Assembly: GCA_029204225.1 (NCBI GenBank)
Contig: CM055093.1
Coordinates: 28,395,777 to 28,459,776, forward strand
Reading direction: 5' to 3'
Length of the DNA: 64,000 nt
Source of the DNA: Diphasiastrum complanatum
Lineage: Eukaryota > Streptophyta > Lycopodiopsida > Lycopodiales > Lycopodiaceae
Shown: positions 1-10,496 of the stretch, in pieces
How the letters are laid out: the number at the start of each line of letters is the position of its first letter
Position numbering within the stretch: the first letter of the stretch is position 1
Position numbers and translations under genes: made by a program
The notes under the pieces: generated by a model
Databases searched by the model: none
The model's input: only the letters and a program-made list of their open reading frames with translations
What the model was told of the DNA's origin: nothing

Positions 1-640
1 TAAAGAAGACAAATGTCTTATAAAAGACCCAAAGAGATCGCTTTTAATTGTTGTTGCGGGAACATTGCGAGGAGGTTTGTTTTTGTTGGATATTTATGAA
101 CCTAAAGCTTGGACATCCTTACTAATTCACATGCATTGGAGTTGGCTAAACTATGGCATGCGAGGTACGGGCACCTCAATTTTGGAAGTTTGAATATGTT
201 GAAGAAATTCAACATGGTGGAAGGCATTCCAAATATGGAGCATCCCGAAGAACATGTATGCGAAGGATGCATACTTGCTATGATAGAAAATCAATTTGGG
301 CATACTTTGAGGATACTACGTACCAACCGAGGAGGGGAATACAGTAAAAGTACGTTTGGCACGTTTCTTCAAAGCAAAGGCATTCTACATCAAATGACTA
401 CACCTTACACACCGTAACAAAACGGTGTTGCCGAGAGAAAAAATCGCACAATCATGGAGATGGCTCGTTGCATGCTTAAGGCAAAGGGCGTTCCCCACAA
501 GTTTTGGGCTGAAGATGTGTTCACTAAGGCATTGCCTAGAGTTCGATTTAAAGCTCTTTGTGAAGCTTTAAATTTTAAGCAAAATGCTGATTTTTTTACT
601 TAGTGAATACATGTCATTTCTACATGTCATTTTCATTTAA
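1..640 (+). mobile_element. Ty1/copia pol remnant, internally deleted
   Basis: Three copia pieces are joined on the plus strand. A GAG-pre-integrase segment with the LWHARYGHLN and VCEGC motifs (about 120-285) is followed at once by a late integrase-core piece with TNRGGEY and, after a stop near 417, QNGVAERKN (about 300-510). This jumps directly into the RNase H tail FTKALPRVRFKALCEALNF (about 520-585). The central integrase core and the whole reverse transcriptase are missing. The RNase H tail closely resembles that of the copia element at 3004-6632, so both belong to one family. A purine-rich tract at about 640-646 and an LTR follow. It is a dead fragment whose left end lies outside the window. 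Confidence 0.85.
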
Positions 641-646
641 GGAGGG

Positions 647-1090
647 TGTTAGAATAATAAATGTAAATGATGTAGAAGCCATAGGTTACTATGACCCAAA
701 AGGTCAAGATCTGTGTAACCATGGTCATTTATATTTTAGGCCCAAGTTAGTATGAAACTAATGTGAAGGATTTCAGATCATTCAAGATCCAATCCATGTC
801 CTTGATCTTTGGTTACAATTAGCAAACCAACAATCTTGCCAATGTAAAAAAATCAGCATCTACATACAAAATGAAATGCAAACTCTAAGAGATATTGATC
901 AAACATGAAACCAAAACATAAAATATGTTTGTTGTCCGTACAATTACAGTACCCTACTGTATTTCACACGTGTGGAACCGAAAATAACAAAATATGAGCA
1001 TTCTACACACAAGATTGCAAGATAACATCATGAGAGTGCACCAATGAGTAGTAGAACCCAAAGAGAACCATGTATAATGATGAAATGAGA
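647..1090 (+). repeat. 3' LTR of the copia remnant
   Basis: The LTR begins TGTTAGAATAATAAATG directly after the AAGGAGGG polypurine tract, the same arrangement seen (reversed) at 3445/3446. Shared blocks with the LTRs at 3004-3445 and 6199-6632 include the stretches reading CCATAGGTTACT, GTGTAACCATGG and TATTTTAGGCC. The right end is not resolved; it is placed by assuming a length similar to the 434-442 bp of the other copies. Confidence 0.6.
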
Positions 1091-1339
1091 GAGAGAAGGT
1101 AGGTGGCAATTTGCATGTCTAATTGCATGTATCTAATTTGTCATGCATGCATCTTGCATGTTGCATGCAAACTAGGATATGTGGCAAACTAACTTTTTCT
1201 CCCCATGCACGTGTATGGGGGTCTACCAAACTCAAGTGGGTATGTGGCATCAACATGTAAGAGGGCCTCCCACGAGTTTGCACTAAAAAAAATTTGCCTA
1301 AGTTTGGGCCTCAAAGTATTTTGTACCCATCTATGACCA

Positions 1340-2040
1340 TGTGACAAGTTCTATTTATTTAACAAGGTTTACAAGTTCAACAAACACAACCCCAATGACT
1401 ACACCACTTGCATCAATTTCCAAAGTCAAAGTCTTTTGGGGTTCCACAATTTTCAGCATTGGCGTAGTAGCAATTGCTTCTGGTAGCTCAAAACTCCTCT
1501 ATGACTCTTCATCCCAACTCACCTCTAGGCCTTATCCATGCCACTAGTTTGTTAAGCAACAACTAGCCTGGAGAAGGCCTGCATGAATCTACAATAAAAA
1601 TTGTAAAATTCTAGGAAGGACCGATGCTGCCTAATTTGTATAGGCCTAGCCAATTCAATACCATGGCCACTTTGGTTGGCTCCATAGAAATTTCCCTCGG
1701 TTGAATGTGACTGACTAAGGCATTCCACCTGAATCTGACACAACTTGGTTTTCTTAGCATTAGCATATGACACATGATGTTGCATCTCTCTAAAGATTTG
1801 GAGATGCTCTCCACGTTCCTCTACTATCTCACTATATACTAGGATGTTGTCAACGAAATTCACTATCAAGTTCCCATACTTTCTGAAAATATCATTCGAA
1901 TTCTAATCTGATGGTAACCACTCTTGAGATCCACCTTACTAAAGAGCCTCACACCCTGTAAGGCGTCCAACAAGTCATCAATGTGTGGCATCAAGCAGCG
2001 ATACGTTATCGTGAGGTACTCTAACATCTTCTCGCCTCAT
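1340..2040 (-). mobile_element. Ty3 reverse transcriptase / RNase H remnant
   Basis: Read on the minus strand from about 2040 leftward, the translation shows Ty3-type RT blocks: HIDDLLDALQG, FSKVDLKSGYHQIRI and then NFVDNILVYS (about 1830-1860). The RNase H junction motif FLEFYNFYCRFMQAFSR follows at about 1555-1610, with degenerate RNase H sequence to about 1340. The catalytic box reads FVDN where Ty3 RTs carry F/Y-x-D-D, so one catalytic aspartate is replaced by Asn. Stops and indels separate the pieces. No LTR was found next to it. Confidence 0.7.
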
Positions 2041-2998
2041 CCTCCTCCCTAAAACTCATCCTGTACCGGGGTCGACAAAATGGACCAAACCTCGGAATGA
2101 GCTCAAACTTATGGAGAGATGAACCCATGAATTTCATGTTGTCTTTGAGAAATTTTCTAGTAATGACAAATATATGGAATTGAATGTGTTGCTACTCTCT
2201 CAATCTAGGATCTAACTTGGAATGTTGATCCAACCTATTGAAATCTTACAACAAAATATGTGAGATCTAGCTCACAACAGAGAATCAATCAACTTGAATT
2301 TGAATCTAGCCTCTATCAGGTGATGAAGCACTAACAAGTTTGATGTCAACTTCTTCCACGAGCTTCAAAAGTTTGAAAAACACTCTAGAATCTCACATGC
2401 AACTCAAACACAACTCATTTGTATGAAATGATGTGACTATGACCTCACAAACTTGTTCAGAACAATTCTATCTATGATTGACAAATATGGATTTTGAATC
2501 AAACTAGCAAATTTATGGATCAAATCAGTAGGCTCATCAGAATGATTTGAAATCGATTGCAGTGGAAAGTAGACATCTCTAGCTTTCCAGCAAGCTATAC
2601 TGTCAATATCTTTGGATGAAGCATAAGGGAGAACAAGAGGCAAGAGATGGGCTGGATTTCACACGTGTGAATAGTCTGAAATCCATACAGCCTCTGTTCA
2701 GACCCAAGGCTAGAACACAATCCATAATGCAAATAATCAAAAGTAACTTTTTTTTTTAAATTTTCACAACCGTGAACTCTCCAGATTCTCATTATCATCA
2801 TTTTGAAGAACAAAAGCTCGCAAGTTATCCACTTGCAAAATGTTTGCACTCTCCAACATGTGTCTCGAGCATTCATGCCAAAGCTGGCCTACCATTCTTC
2901 TCAACATTAGTGCTTTTGCCTAAAACACATTCTGGTTCTGAAGATCACCACATCGTGATCCATTAGATATCTCAACTATTTCTCCAAGATCATTCTTG
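2041..2998. other. Unassigned interspersed sequence
   Basis: I see no gene, RNA or transposon domain here. The short open frames have no recognisable motifs and overlap one another on both strands. The last bases (2999-3003, GAGTA) are the left target-site duplication of the copia insertion to the right. Confidence 0.5.
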
Positions 2999-3003
2999 GA
3001 GTA

Positions 3004-3445
3004 TGTAGGAAAACAAGAGCCAAGGCACCAGGATCTATCAAACAATCTCCGCAAGACAAATGAGAGAAGAGGATAGGAGCCCTCAAGGAGAGAGAGAAAG
3101 CATAAATGCAAGCAGGAAAATGGAGATCAATGCGTAGCAAATGTAAAAACTGGTATACACAATGAGCATACAAGTACTCTACCTGGATGTGGCCAAATGC
3201 CAACAAACCCTAAGCTTAACTATTTACTAAATGTAGGGCACCCCCAAAAGTCAAGATAGGGCCCTTAAACAAAATTAGACCCCTAAGGACCCACAAGTTA
3301 CTACATGAACAAAATTGGGTCCAACTGAACTTAAGACAAACTTAAGGTGGCCTAAATAACTAAATACCCATGGTTACACAAATCTCGACCTTTCGGGTCA
3401 AAGTAACCTATGGATTAATTTTAACATAGCCATTTATTTCTAACA
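3004..3445 (-). repeat. 3' LTR of copia 3004-6632
   Basis: 442 bp, TG...CA on the minus strand, next to the polypurine tract (complement of CCCTCCTTAA, 3446-3455). By eye it is clearly homologous with 6199-6632 over its whole length, with scattered substitutions and small indels, so the insertion is not very recent. Confidence 0.9.
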
Positions 3446-3482
3446 CCCTCCTTAAATGACAATGCATAAAAAGAAATCTTCA

Positions 3483-4975
3483 TTATGTAACAAACCCACC
3501 ACGTGGTCTTGAATTTAAAGCTTTGCATAAAGCTTCAAATTTCTCTCTAGGCAACGCCTTAGTGAAGAGGTCCGCAATATTATCCTCTGTAGGATAATAC
3601 TTAAGTAAAATGTTGTCATCATGAAGTCTCTCCCGAACAAAGTGATAATAGATCTCGATGTGCTTCGTCCTTGCATGAAAAATAGGATTCCGTGCAATGG
3701 CAATAGCACTTTGACTATCACTCAAGATAAGAGTGGCTGAGGGCTCGCCAAACTTCATGTCAACAAGTAGTCTTCTCAGCCATAAACACTCCGTTGTGGC
3801 TGAAAATATCGCTCTATATTCTGCCTCACTAGAAGAAGTAGCAGCAGTGGGCTGCTTTTTACTTGACCAAGATATTGCAGAATTTCCATAAGAAAAGCCA
3901 TGTCCACTTGTAGAGCGTCTAGTGTCCTGATCTCCACCCCAATCCAAGTCACTAAAACCAACCAAACATGCATCATCACAAGCAGGAAAAACCAATCCAT
4001 GACTTCTTGTTCCTTGAAGATATCGAAAGATCCTCTTCAACGCTTTCCAATGTGATGTCATCGGGGCATGCATGAATTGACTCATGAGTGAGACACTATA
4101 AGAAATGTCCGGTCTTGAATTACATAGGTAAATGAGACAGCCAATAGCTTGACAATATAAAGTAGTGTCAAACACCTTGACTACTTAATTTCAGACCTGT
4201 CTCCATAGGTGTAGCAACCGGCTTGCAATCTTCCATCTTGAACCACTTCAAAATCTGCCCAATGTAACGTTCTTGAGAGATGAAAATTCCAGCCCCTTCT
4301 TGTACAAATTCAAGACCAAGATAAAAGTGCAATAGGCCTAAATCTGAGGTTTCAAAAATCGTAACAAGATCAAGTATCAAGGCATCAATCTGCTGCTCAT
4401 TACTTCCCGTAAGAATAAAGCAAAATAATGATGATAAAATCTGAAATATGCTTGACATAAAGAGTAGATTCGCTAGGACTATTAGTAAACCCACGATCAC
4501 AAAAGTAGGCATGTATCTTTTGATACCACATCCTTGGGGCTTGCTTCAGTCCATAAAGTGCCTTCTTGAAAAGACAAACTTTATCTTCTTGACCTTCAAC
4601 CAAAAAACCAGCAGTTGTTGAAGGTACACTTCCTCATTCAGATCACCATTGAGGAATGCTGTCTTTATGTCAAGTTGCCGCAAACGCCAACCAAAATGGG
4701 CAGCCAAAGAGGTTACTACCCTCACAGTAGTCATCCAAACGGAAGGAGCAAAAGTCAATCCCCTTTTGCTGAGCATAGCCTTTGGCAACAAGCCTTGCCT
4801 TAAACCTTTCAACGAAACCATTTGCTTTGTACTTGATATTGTATACCCATTTAGAACCAATTGCCTTCTTCCCATGAGGAAGATCAACAAGAACCCAAAT
4901 TTGGTTCTTCATGAGTGAATCATACTCATCTTGCATCGCATCCTCCCAACATTATACTCCCTTGGCTTGCTCATA
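3483..4975 (-). pseudogene. Copia reverse transcriptase and RNase H, broken
   Basis: Read leftward from about 4975: the RT entry motif DEYDSLMKNQIW, then FKARLVAKGYAQQKGIDF (about 4770), TAFLNGDLNEEVYLQ (about 4630), a KALYGLKQAPRMWYQKIHAYF block (about 4530), and an RNase H stretch with the motifs SRPDISYSV, DWGGDQDTRRSTSG, SSSEAEYRAI and DSQSAIAIARNP, ending FTKALPREKF (about 3500-4160). At least three frame changes occur. Where the YVDD catalytic box should stand, ISDFIIIILLY runs straight into TGSNEQQIDAL, so the catalytic aspartates are deleted (about 4395-4430). The RNase H part is one open frame, 3483-4175. Confidence 0.9.
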
Positions 4976-5487
4976 AAAATCAGGTTCTTCCGAGCATCCT
5001 CAATTATCTCATCAATATTGAGAAGCTCCTCATGAAGATCCTTGATCTTCATTAAGTGATTGGTCACTAGATCCCCTTCTTGCATCTTCAACATAAAAAG
5101 TTGATTTCGGAGATACACCACTCTTGCTGGATTTTTGACCCTATACATCATATTAAGTGTTTCCCATGCACTTTTAGATGTTTTACAGGATCAAATATGA
5201 GGTAAGATAGATCTTTTCACCGCAAGAGCAACCATAGAATGTGCTTGTGCATCCCTTCTATCCCACTTCTTTTGTTCTTCCGAAGATGTAGAAGATGATG
5301 ATGATGATGAACCACGAGGTGTAGTAGGTGCCAAAGAAGGAGGCCTTTCCTCATCACCATTGACCAAATCTCATAGCCCTTTTGCTATGAGAAGATTCTT
5401 CATCATGTCACGCCACAAGTAGTAGTTTGTGCCATCCAACCGATCTTCACTAAACAAAGAACCGATAGCTTCCGATTCTTTAGCCAT
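4950..5487 (-). pseudogene. Copia gag, truncated and fused to RT
   Basis: Gag starts at the minus-strand ATG at 5487-5485 (MAKESEAIGSLFSEDRLDG) and shows the copia gag signature YYLWRDMMKNLL, a serine run and SAWETLNMMYRVKNPA. One in-frame stop lies near 5190. It continues with ARVVYLRNQLFMLKMQEGD to about 4975. There the sequence passes without a zinc knuckle, protease or integrase into the linker that precedes RT. The join therefore removed about 1.8-2 kb of a standard copia polyprotein. Confidence 0.8.
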
Positions 5488-6186
5488 TACCTCCAACAGA
5501 ATTTCAGCTTGTAGTAGATAGGAAAGAGAGCCTTTCCAAAGCCAAATCTACTCAAAAATTTGCAATAAACAATGAGCTGAAAATAAGAGCACAAGATGTC
5601 TTCCAATCTGCAACCAAAGTGCCCAAAAGATAATGGATAGATGGCTGTTTTTCTGCACAAAAAAAACCTGCTTCTTGAAAATTAGGCTAGCTTCGATTGA
5701 AGCCTACACCAAAACCCAATTAGGAAGCCAAATAGTGTGATCAACACACACTTCAATAGGGTTGTTGAAAGCGCCCTACTGCTTTGCTGAAAATCTGCAA
5801 TTTTCTAGCCACAAATTTGCCCTAACCCAAATCAGGGTTGGCTGTATTTTGGGCGCCCTCCTCCACAACTGCAAACCTGACAAATCAGCAAAGTAAGAGG
5901 GTTCCAAAACCCAAATTAGAAGCATACTTTTGGGCACCCTCCTCAAGACAAGACTTGCTGAAAATTGGCTGCAAAAAATCAGATTTTAGATGCTGATTTT
6001 TGGGCGCCAAAAATTGCTCCTCCAAGATCCATAATGGGCGCCCTCCTTCAACCTAAAAAGAGACAAAAAAAGCTGATCCAAACTCCACTTGGAAAAATCA
6101 GCAGGATGCTAAATTTTCAGATCACAAAGTAGAGTAGCTCCTCTTTTGGTAGGGCGCCAACTTACAAGCTTGCTGCAGATCCGGTT

Positions 6187-6198
6187 GCTCTGATACCA
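6187..6198 (-). promoter_or_regulatory. Primer binding site, tRNA-iMet
   Basis: On the minus strand it reads TGGTATCAGAGC, the usual plant copia/Ty3 primer site complementary to initiator tRNA-Met. It directly abuts the inner end of the 5' LTR at 6199. Confidence 0.9.
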
Positions 6199-6632
6199 TG
6201 TAGGAAACCAAGAGCCAAGGCACTAAGATCTAACTATCAAACAATCTCCACAAGACAAATGAGGGAAGAGGATAGGCGCCCTCAAGGAGAGAGAGAAAGC
6301 AAAAATGCAAGCAGAAAAATGGAGAGCAATGCTTAGCAAATGTAAAAACTGGTATACACAATGAGCATACAAGTACTCTACCTGGATGTGGCCAAATGCC
6401 AACAAACCCTAAGCTTAACCACTTACTAAATGTAGGGCACCCCCAAAAGTCAAGATAGGGCCCCTAAACAAAATTAGACCCCTAAGGACCCACGAGTTAC
6501 TACATGACCAATTGAACTTAAGACAAACTTAAGGTGGTCTAAATAACTAAATACCCATGGTTACATAAATCTGGATCTTTCGGGTCAAAGTAACCTATGG
6601 ATTAACTTTAGCATAGTCATTTATTTCTAACA
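6199..6632 (-). repeat. 5' LTR of copia 3004-6632
   Basis: 434 bp, starting TGTTAGAAATAAATGACTATG on the minus strand at 6632 and ending CCTACA at 6199, followed by the primer binding site. GAGTA at 6633-6637 is the right target-site duplication. Confidence 0.9.
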
Positions 6633-6637
6633 GAGTA

Positions 6638-6905
6638 ATCCTCACACCCATCTTTTTGAAACAAGGCACAAAAACTGACATCAACAATTTTGTGATGGAA
6701 ATTGATCTCAAGCTGGAACATGCAACTTCCTTTAGAGTTCCTGTGTCCTGGATGCTAGGGTGACCTTCAATTCACCCATTCAAACTTTTCTTGCTTTTTC
6801 AAGGGTAGGAGCCTAAGATGCTGCTATACTCATGTCTCATTCTAAAAAATTTAAAACGTCAATGTGGATGGTAAAAAGGAAATGTAAGAGAAATGCTTAC
6901 TTACC
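6638..6905. other. Unassigned sequence
   Basis: No reading frame or repeat was recognised. The target of the copia insertion starts here on the right side. Confidence 0.4.
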
Positions 6906-7168
6906 GGTGAGGTCCCCAGTCCCCAGAATGTGCTGAGAAAATTGCAAATATATCAGGGATTAGGTCCATACTCAAATTTGTTGGACTGGCCTCCTACCTA
7001 GAATATAGGAGTTAATCTATTAGACCGATACAAGCATTTCTGGTGAGGTCCCCAGTCCCCAGAATGTGCTGAGAAAATTGCAAATATATCAGGGATTAGG
7101 TCCATACTCAAATTTGTTGGACTGACCTCCTACCTACAATATAGGAGTTAATCTATTAGACCGATACG
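6906..7168. repeat. 136-bp tandem duplication (two copies)
   Basis: The copies start at 6906 and 7042, each with GGTGAGGTCCCCAGTCCCCA. They stay nearly identical for about 125 bp, through GGAGTTAATCTATTAGACCGATA, with two substitutions seen (GGCCTCC/GACCTCC and CTAGAAT/CTACAAT). An 11-bp spacer at 7031-7041 completes the 136-bp period. Neither copy contains a coding signature. Confidence 0.95.
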
Positions 7169-7639
7169 CGTTCTACGCTATGTGACATTTTGTAGACTAC
7201 ACGAGAGTTGGAGATGTGTGAAGGAACTTCAATAGAACTTCTCTGGCAAAGGCGCAAATACACGCATGTCACAGGCAAAAAAACAGCAAAGGAAATTGCA
7301 AGAAAGCACAATCATATTCTAGAACTACCAAGGTGGCAATATATACTCGATATTGTGCTGATCGCATAGACCAAGAGAAATTTAGTAAGATTGCAAACAT
7401 GATGAAATTGCTGGTCAGATGTTCTGTTGCAGAAAATAAAAAATGTGCTATATCAGATAATTCAACTAATGTTCTTACTCTCAATTTCGTCAATAATAGA
7501 TTACATGCAGGTCAACCAAAGATTACACAACAATAGACAATATTCAATGTCCAAATCCATGAGTACATTAGCATCACCTGGAATAATACTTTACGAAGCG
7601 GGCATCTCTGTGAATTTGAGATTCAAGACCTAATCAGCA

Positions 7640-7741
7640 TAATCCTTGCTTGGCCGCCAGCATGATAGCAGAATCTGTGGTAAAGCATTTTCTGGATCCA
7701 ATTGGAGAGCTTAAATTGAGGGGTAAACTCCACATTCCACA
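7640..7741 (-). pseudogene. Decayed E-domain remnant of the PPR gene
   Basis: Directly behind the stop of the PPR frame, another minus-strand frame reads ALQLDPENALPQILLSCW. This matches the E motif that normally follows the last PPR of PLS-class proteins (LDPEN followed by YVLLSN in the family). The join is made through a deletion, a frameshift and a stop near 7715. The gene has therefore lost the E region, or a short indel has cut it off. Confidence 0.65.
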
Positions 7742-9301
7742 TCATCGTAAACTCTGCAGGCAGCTGGCTCCACATTCCAATGGCATATTCTTTATTAGGT
7801 CCTCTGCATCATCCAACCGACCTGCACGACCCAGAATGTCTATCAGGCACATGTAGTGTCCCCGAGTTTGTGCTATCCCGTGGTTTTCGTTTATAGAAAC
7901 AAAATATTGCCTAGCTTCATCAACTTTTCCTGCATGTTTACACGCCGTGAGAATGCTGAGGAAGGTAAGGTGATCTGGCTTCACTCCTTTGGACCGCATC
8001 TGATGAAAAAAATCCAGAGCCTCTTCACCATGCCCATTCTGGGCACATGCTCCAATCATGGCATTCCAAGAAACCAAATCCCGGTGACGCATTCGACTGA
8101 AAACGGTCCTGGCATCCTTCAGATTTCCACACTTTCCATACATATCAACAAGTGCATTTCCTATGCCAGTCTCTCCCTCCAATCCACTATCCACAATAGA
8201 AGCATGAAGCTCCTGCCCCTTCTCAAGAGCAGCCAGGCTTGCACAGGCATCAAGTGCCGAGGCATAGGTGATGTGATTGGCCTTGAAGCCATCACTCTGC
8301 ATCCGACTGAACAAATTTAAGGCCTCCTTACCATGCCCATTCTGAGCACACGCTGTAATCATGGCACCCCAGCAAACCACATCCCTTTGGTGCAATTGAT
8401 CAAATACCCTTCTTGCATCCTCTAGCCTCCTGCATTTCCCATACATATGCACAAGAGCAGTGCCCACAATGGCCTGCCTCTCATATCCATACAGCACAAC
8501 GGAGGTATGGATCTTCTGCCCCTGCTCTAGGGCAGCCAGACTTGCACAAGCATCAAGAGCAGACACAAAAGTGAACTGATTTGCCCTAATTCCATTCTCT
8601 TCCATTCTATTGTACCACTCCAGGGCCTCCTTGCCATGCCCGTTTTGTGCGCAGGCGGTGATCATCGCACTCCAAGTTACCACATCTCTATTGGGCATCT
8701 GCCTGAACACAATCCTTGCATCTTCCAAGCTCCCACATTTGCCATACAAATTGAGCAATGCGGTGCCCACAACAACATGTCCCTCATACCCAGCCTTCAC
8801 AGCTGCAGCATGGATGAGCTTGCCTTCCTCTAGGGCAGCCATGCTTGCACAAGCCTCAAGAACAGACACAAAACTCACGTGGGTGGGTGCAATTCCGCAC
8901 CTTTGCATCTTATAGAAGCACTCAACTGCCTGTCTGCACAGCCCATTCTTGCAGTAAGCCTTGATGAGTATATTCCATGAGTATGCATTGGCATTGGGCA
9001 GGCAATCAACCACAGCTCTTGCTTCTGCCAAGCTCCCACAATCTCCATACATTTTCACAACCCAGTTAGCGAGGTATGTGCTTGTGTCATAGTTGTGTCT
9101 TGTGAGATGAGCATGGATGAGTCTGCCATCACACAAAGCCTTGCTGTTGGCGCAGCGCTGCAAGAGAAAGGCGAAAGCCGCAAATCTGCTTCTTTGATTT
9201 GGCAGCGCTTCCACATTCCCAAGTGCAGCTCCAATATCCTTGATCCTGCTGCCGCCTCCTCTGCATCTGCCACCAGCTGCCAACTTCCGAGCTGAATCCA
9301 T
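7742..9301 (-). CDS. PLS-type pentatricopeptide repeat protein, C-terminally truncated
   Basis: 519 codons with no intron, starting at the minus-strand ATG at 9301 (MDSARKLAAGG). PPR proteins of this class bind single-stranded organellar RNA, commonly to guide C-to-U editing. An N-terminal basic stretch (residues 1-25) could be a plastid or mitochondrial transit peptide. PPR units fill residues about 40-515. The three central PLS triplets repeat every 101 residues, seen in ACAQNGHGKEAL or its GEEAL variant at about 216, 317 and 418, and in ACASLAALE. The expected E1/E2 (and DYW) extension is missing: the frame stops after GASCLQSLR and only E-domain debris follows. It is either a pseudogene or a truncated PLS protein. 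Identification as PPR is certain; function is not. Confidence 0.93.
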   Translation of the reverse strand: MDSARKLAAGGRCRGGGSRIKDIGAALGNVEALPNQRSRFAAFAFLLQRCANSKALCDGRLIHAHLTRHNYDTSTYLANWVVKMYGDCGSLAEARAVVDCLPNANAYSWNILIKAYCKNGLCRQAVECFYKMQRCGIAPTHVSFVSVLEACASMAALEEGKLIHAAAVKAGYEGHVVVGTALLNLYGKCGSLEDARIVFRQMPNRDVVTWSAMITACAQNGHGKEALEWYNRMEENGIRANQFTFVSALDACASLAALEQGQKIHTSVVLYGYERQAIVGTALVHMYGKCRRLEDARRVFDQLHQRDVVCWGAMITACAQNGHGKEALNLFSRMQSDGFKANHITYASALDACASLAALEKGQELHASIVDSGLEGETGIGNALVDMYGKCGNLKDARTVFSRMRHRDLVSWNAMIGACAQNGHGEEALDFFHQMRSKGVKPDHLTFLSILTACKHAGKVDEARQYFVSINENHGIAQTRGHYMCLIDILGRAGRLDDAEDLIKNMPLECGASCLQSLR

Positions 9302-10119
9302 CGGTTTGTTGTTTTTTACTCATATGGCCAAGTTCAACCTCGTATAAAAAAGTTCAATCTGTGAAAGGTTATGGTCTACATTGCAAATTATATACCAATA
9401 TCATTCACATAAAAATGTTTCTGCTACCGGCTAGCTAATGTTTGTATGCCTTAGGCCATATAAACATGAACGATCAGCATTTATAAGAGATTTCATTCCG
9501 ATACTGGAAATAAAAGGCCACGAGAGCTTGTCCGTTTTTAGAGATTACAGTAATCCGTTGCTGTTATCGTGCACCTCTTAGATCTTGTAAGATAGCGTAA
9601 AAAAGCGCAACAATATCAGGCTATTATTCACAACTGAGAGTTTCTCATGTAAGCTATTCTGTAATTGGAATCTGCCGCTGATGTTGTTTGAACTTTGCCT
9701 TTTAGAACTTAGAAAGTGGATCTTCAGCAGTTAAGAGAGATTCCGGTGAGAAAGTACAATCATACCAGCGTATCATTCGAACGGGAGGGGCTGCTGCTGT
9801 TATAGGCTGAGAAATACGAAGGAGAAAGAGAGATAGTAATGCTTGCCAAGCCCTCGTCAGAGCGCCATAGCCATACGAAATCGAAGCTTTTTTCTTCAAC
9901 AAAAGCGCAGGAGAAGCTTTCTCCAAAAAAAAGTGAAAAACTGACAAGAAAACAAAAACAAACCTAAAAATGAAATGGGAGAGAGAGAGAGAAAGAAGAA
10001 GGTAGGCTGCGGAGAAAAGGGTATTCTTGGATTCTGATTGGCCATGTGTCTTTTAATGCATTTTTGGTGACTATTCTGCCCATTTATGAACAAATTAAAA
10101 AGCAGAATAAAATTTAGTG
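9302..10119. other. 5' flank of the PPR gene
   Basis: About 0.8 kb upstream of the PPR start with no coding signature on either strand. It presumably holds the PPR promoter, but I could not single out a convincing TATA box or transcription start. Confidence 0.4.
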
Positions 10120-10121
10120 TG

Positions 10122-10240
10122 CAGATTTTGCCTGCGTCTGCCACATGGCAGCATCGGATTGGTCTCAAATTTTTTTAGTGCTGATTTTGCTTGCACCTGC
10201 CACGTGGCAGCTAAGGATTGGTTTAAAAAGGGTCCAAAAA
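10122..10240. repeat. Two 58-bp modules centred on a CTGCCACRTGGCAG palindrome
   Basis: Two similar modules start at 10122 and 10180. Each runs GATTTTGCYTGC, then a 14-bp palindrome, then AGGATTGGT or its variant, then a T- or A-rich end. The palindromes are CTGCCACATGGCAG (10138-10151) and the perfect CTGCCACGTGGCAG (10197-10210), which contains a CACGTG G-box core. A third version, CTGCCACGTGGTAG, lies at 10514-10527. Without binding data it is unclear whether these are regulatory sites or part of a transposable module. Confidence 0.7.
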
Positions 10241-10405
10241 TCCATTACGCAATGGAAGGGACCGGGCAGAGGCCATTCTGCCCGGTTAGGATTTCCAAAA
10301 AATTTTAGGCTCAACCCCTCTGAGCCTGAGGGCCTATAAAAAATTTTGGAAATCCGAACCGGGCAGAATGGCCTCTGCCCGGCTCCTTCCATAATACGAA
10401 ATGGA
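10241..10405. repeat. Long near-perfect inverted repeat (hairpin)
   Basis: A left arm of about 68 bp (10241-10308, starting TCCATTACGCAATGGAAGGG) pairs with a right arm (10336-10405, ending CATAATACGAAATGGA). Both carry GCCGGGCAGAGGCCATTCTGCCCGG or its ACCGGG variant, and differences are few. The spacer of about 27 bp (GGCTCAACCCC...) is itself able to fold (CTCAACCCCTCTGAG). A shorter relative of the arm lies at 10608-10670. It could be a foldback or MITE-type element, or a source of hairpin RNA. No open frame explains it. Confidence 0.9.
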
Positions 10406-10496
10406 TTCTTTGTGATGCCAATGCCTATTTTTTGGCCTTTTTAAAAAGCAGAAAATGTCACTGGATTTTTAAAAAAAAATTGACAAAAAAATTGCG

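Larger units (their letters stand above)
3004..6632 (-). mobile_element. Copia LTR retrotransposon, TSD-flanked, internally deleted
   Basis: This is an insertion with both LTRs (3004-3445 and 6199-6632) in the same minus orientation, each with TG...CA ends. Direct copies of GAGTA flank it (2999-3003 and 6633-6637), a 5-bp target-site duplication. Its length of 3.63 kb is well short of the roughly 5 kb usual for copia. In transcription order it holds PBS, gag, then directly reverse transcriptase and RNase H: the zinc knuckle, protease and integrase are absent. RT is frameshifted and lacks its YVDD box. The element can no longer move by itself and, given its clean ends, was probably mobilised in trans or deleted after insertion. 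Confidence 0.92.

Noticed and set aside
6187-6198. tRNA gene at the tRNA-iMet-like sequences
   Set aside because: Only the 12-15 bases complementary to the tRNA 3' end are present at these sites. They are primer binding sites beside LTRs, as also at 19030, 20790, 32986, 39591 and 62732.
7650-9300. Plus-strand frames opposite the PPR gene (up to 154 codons)
   Set aside because: They are shadows of the conserved repeats, with no domain of their own.
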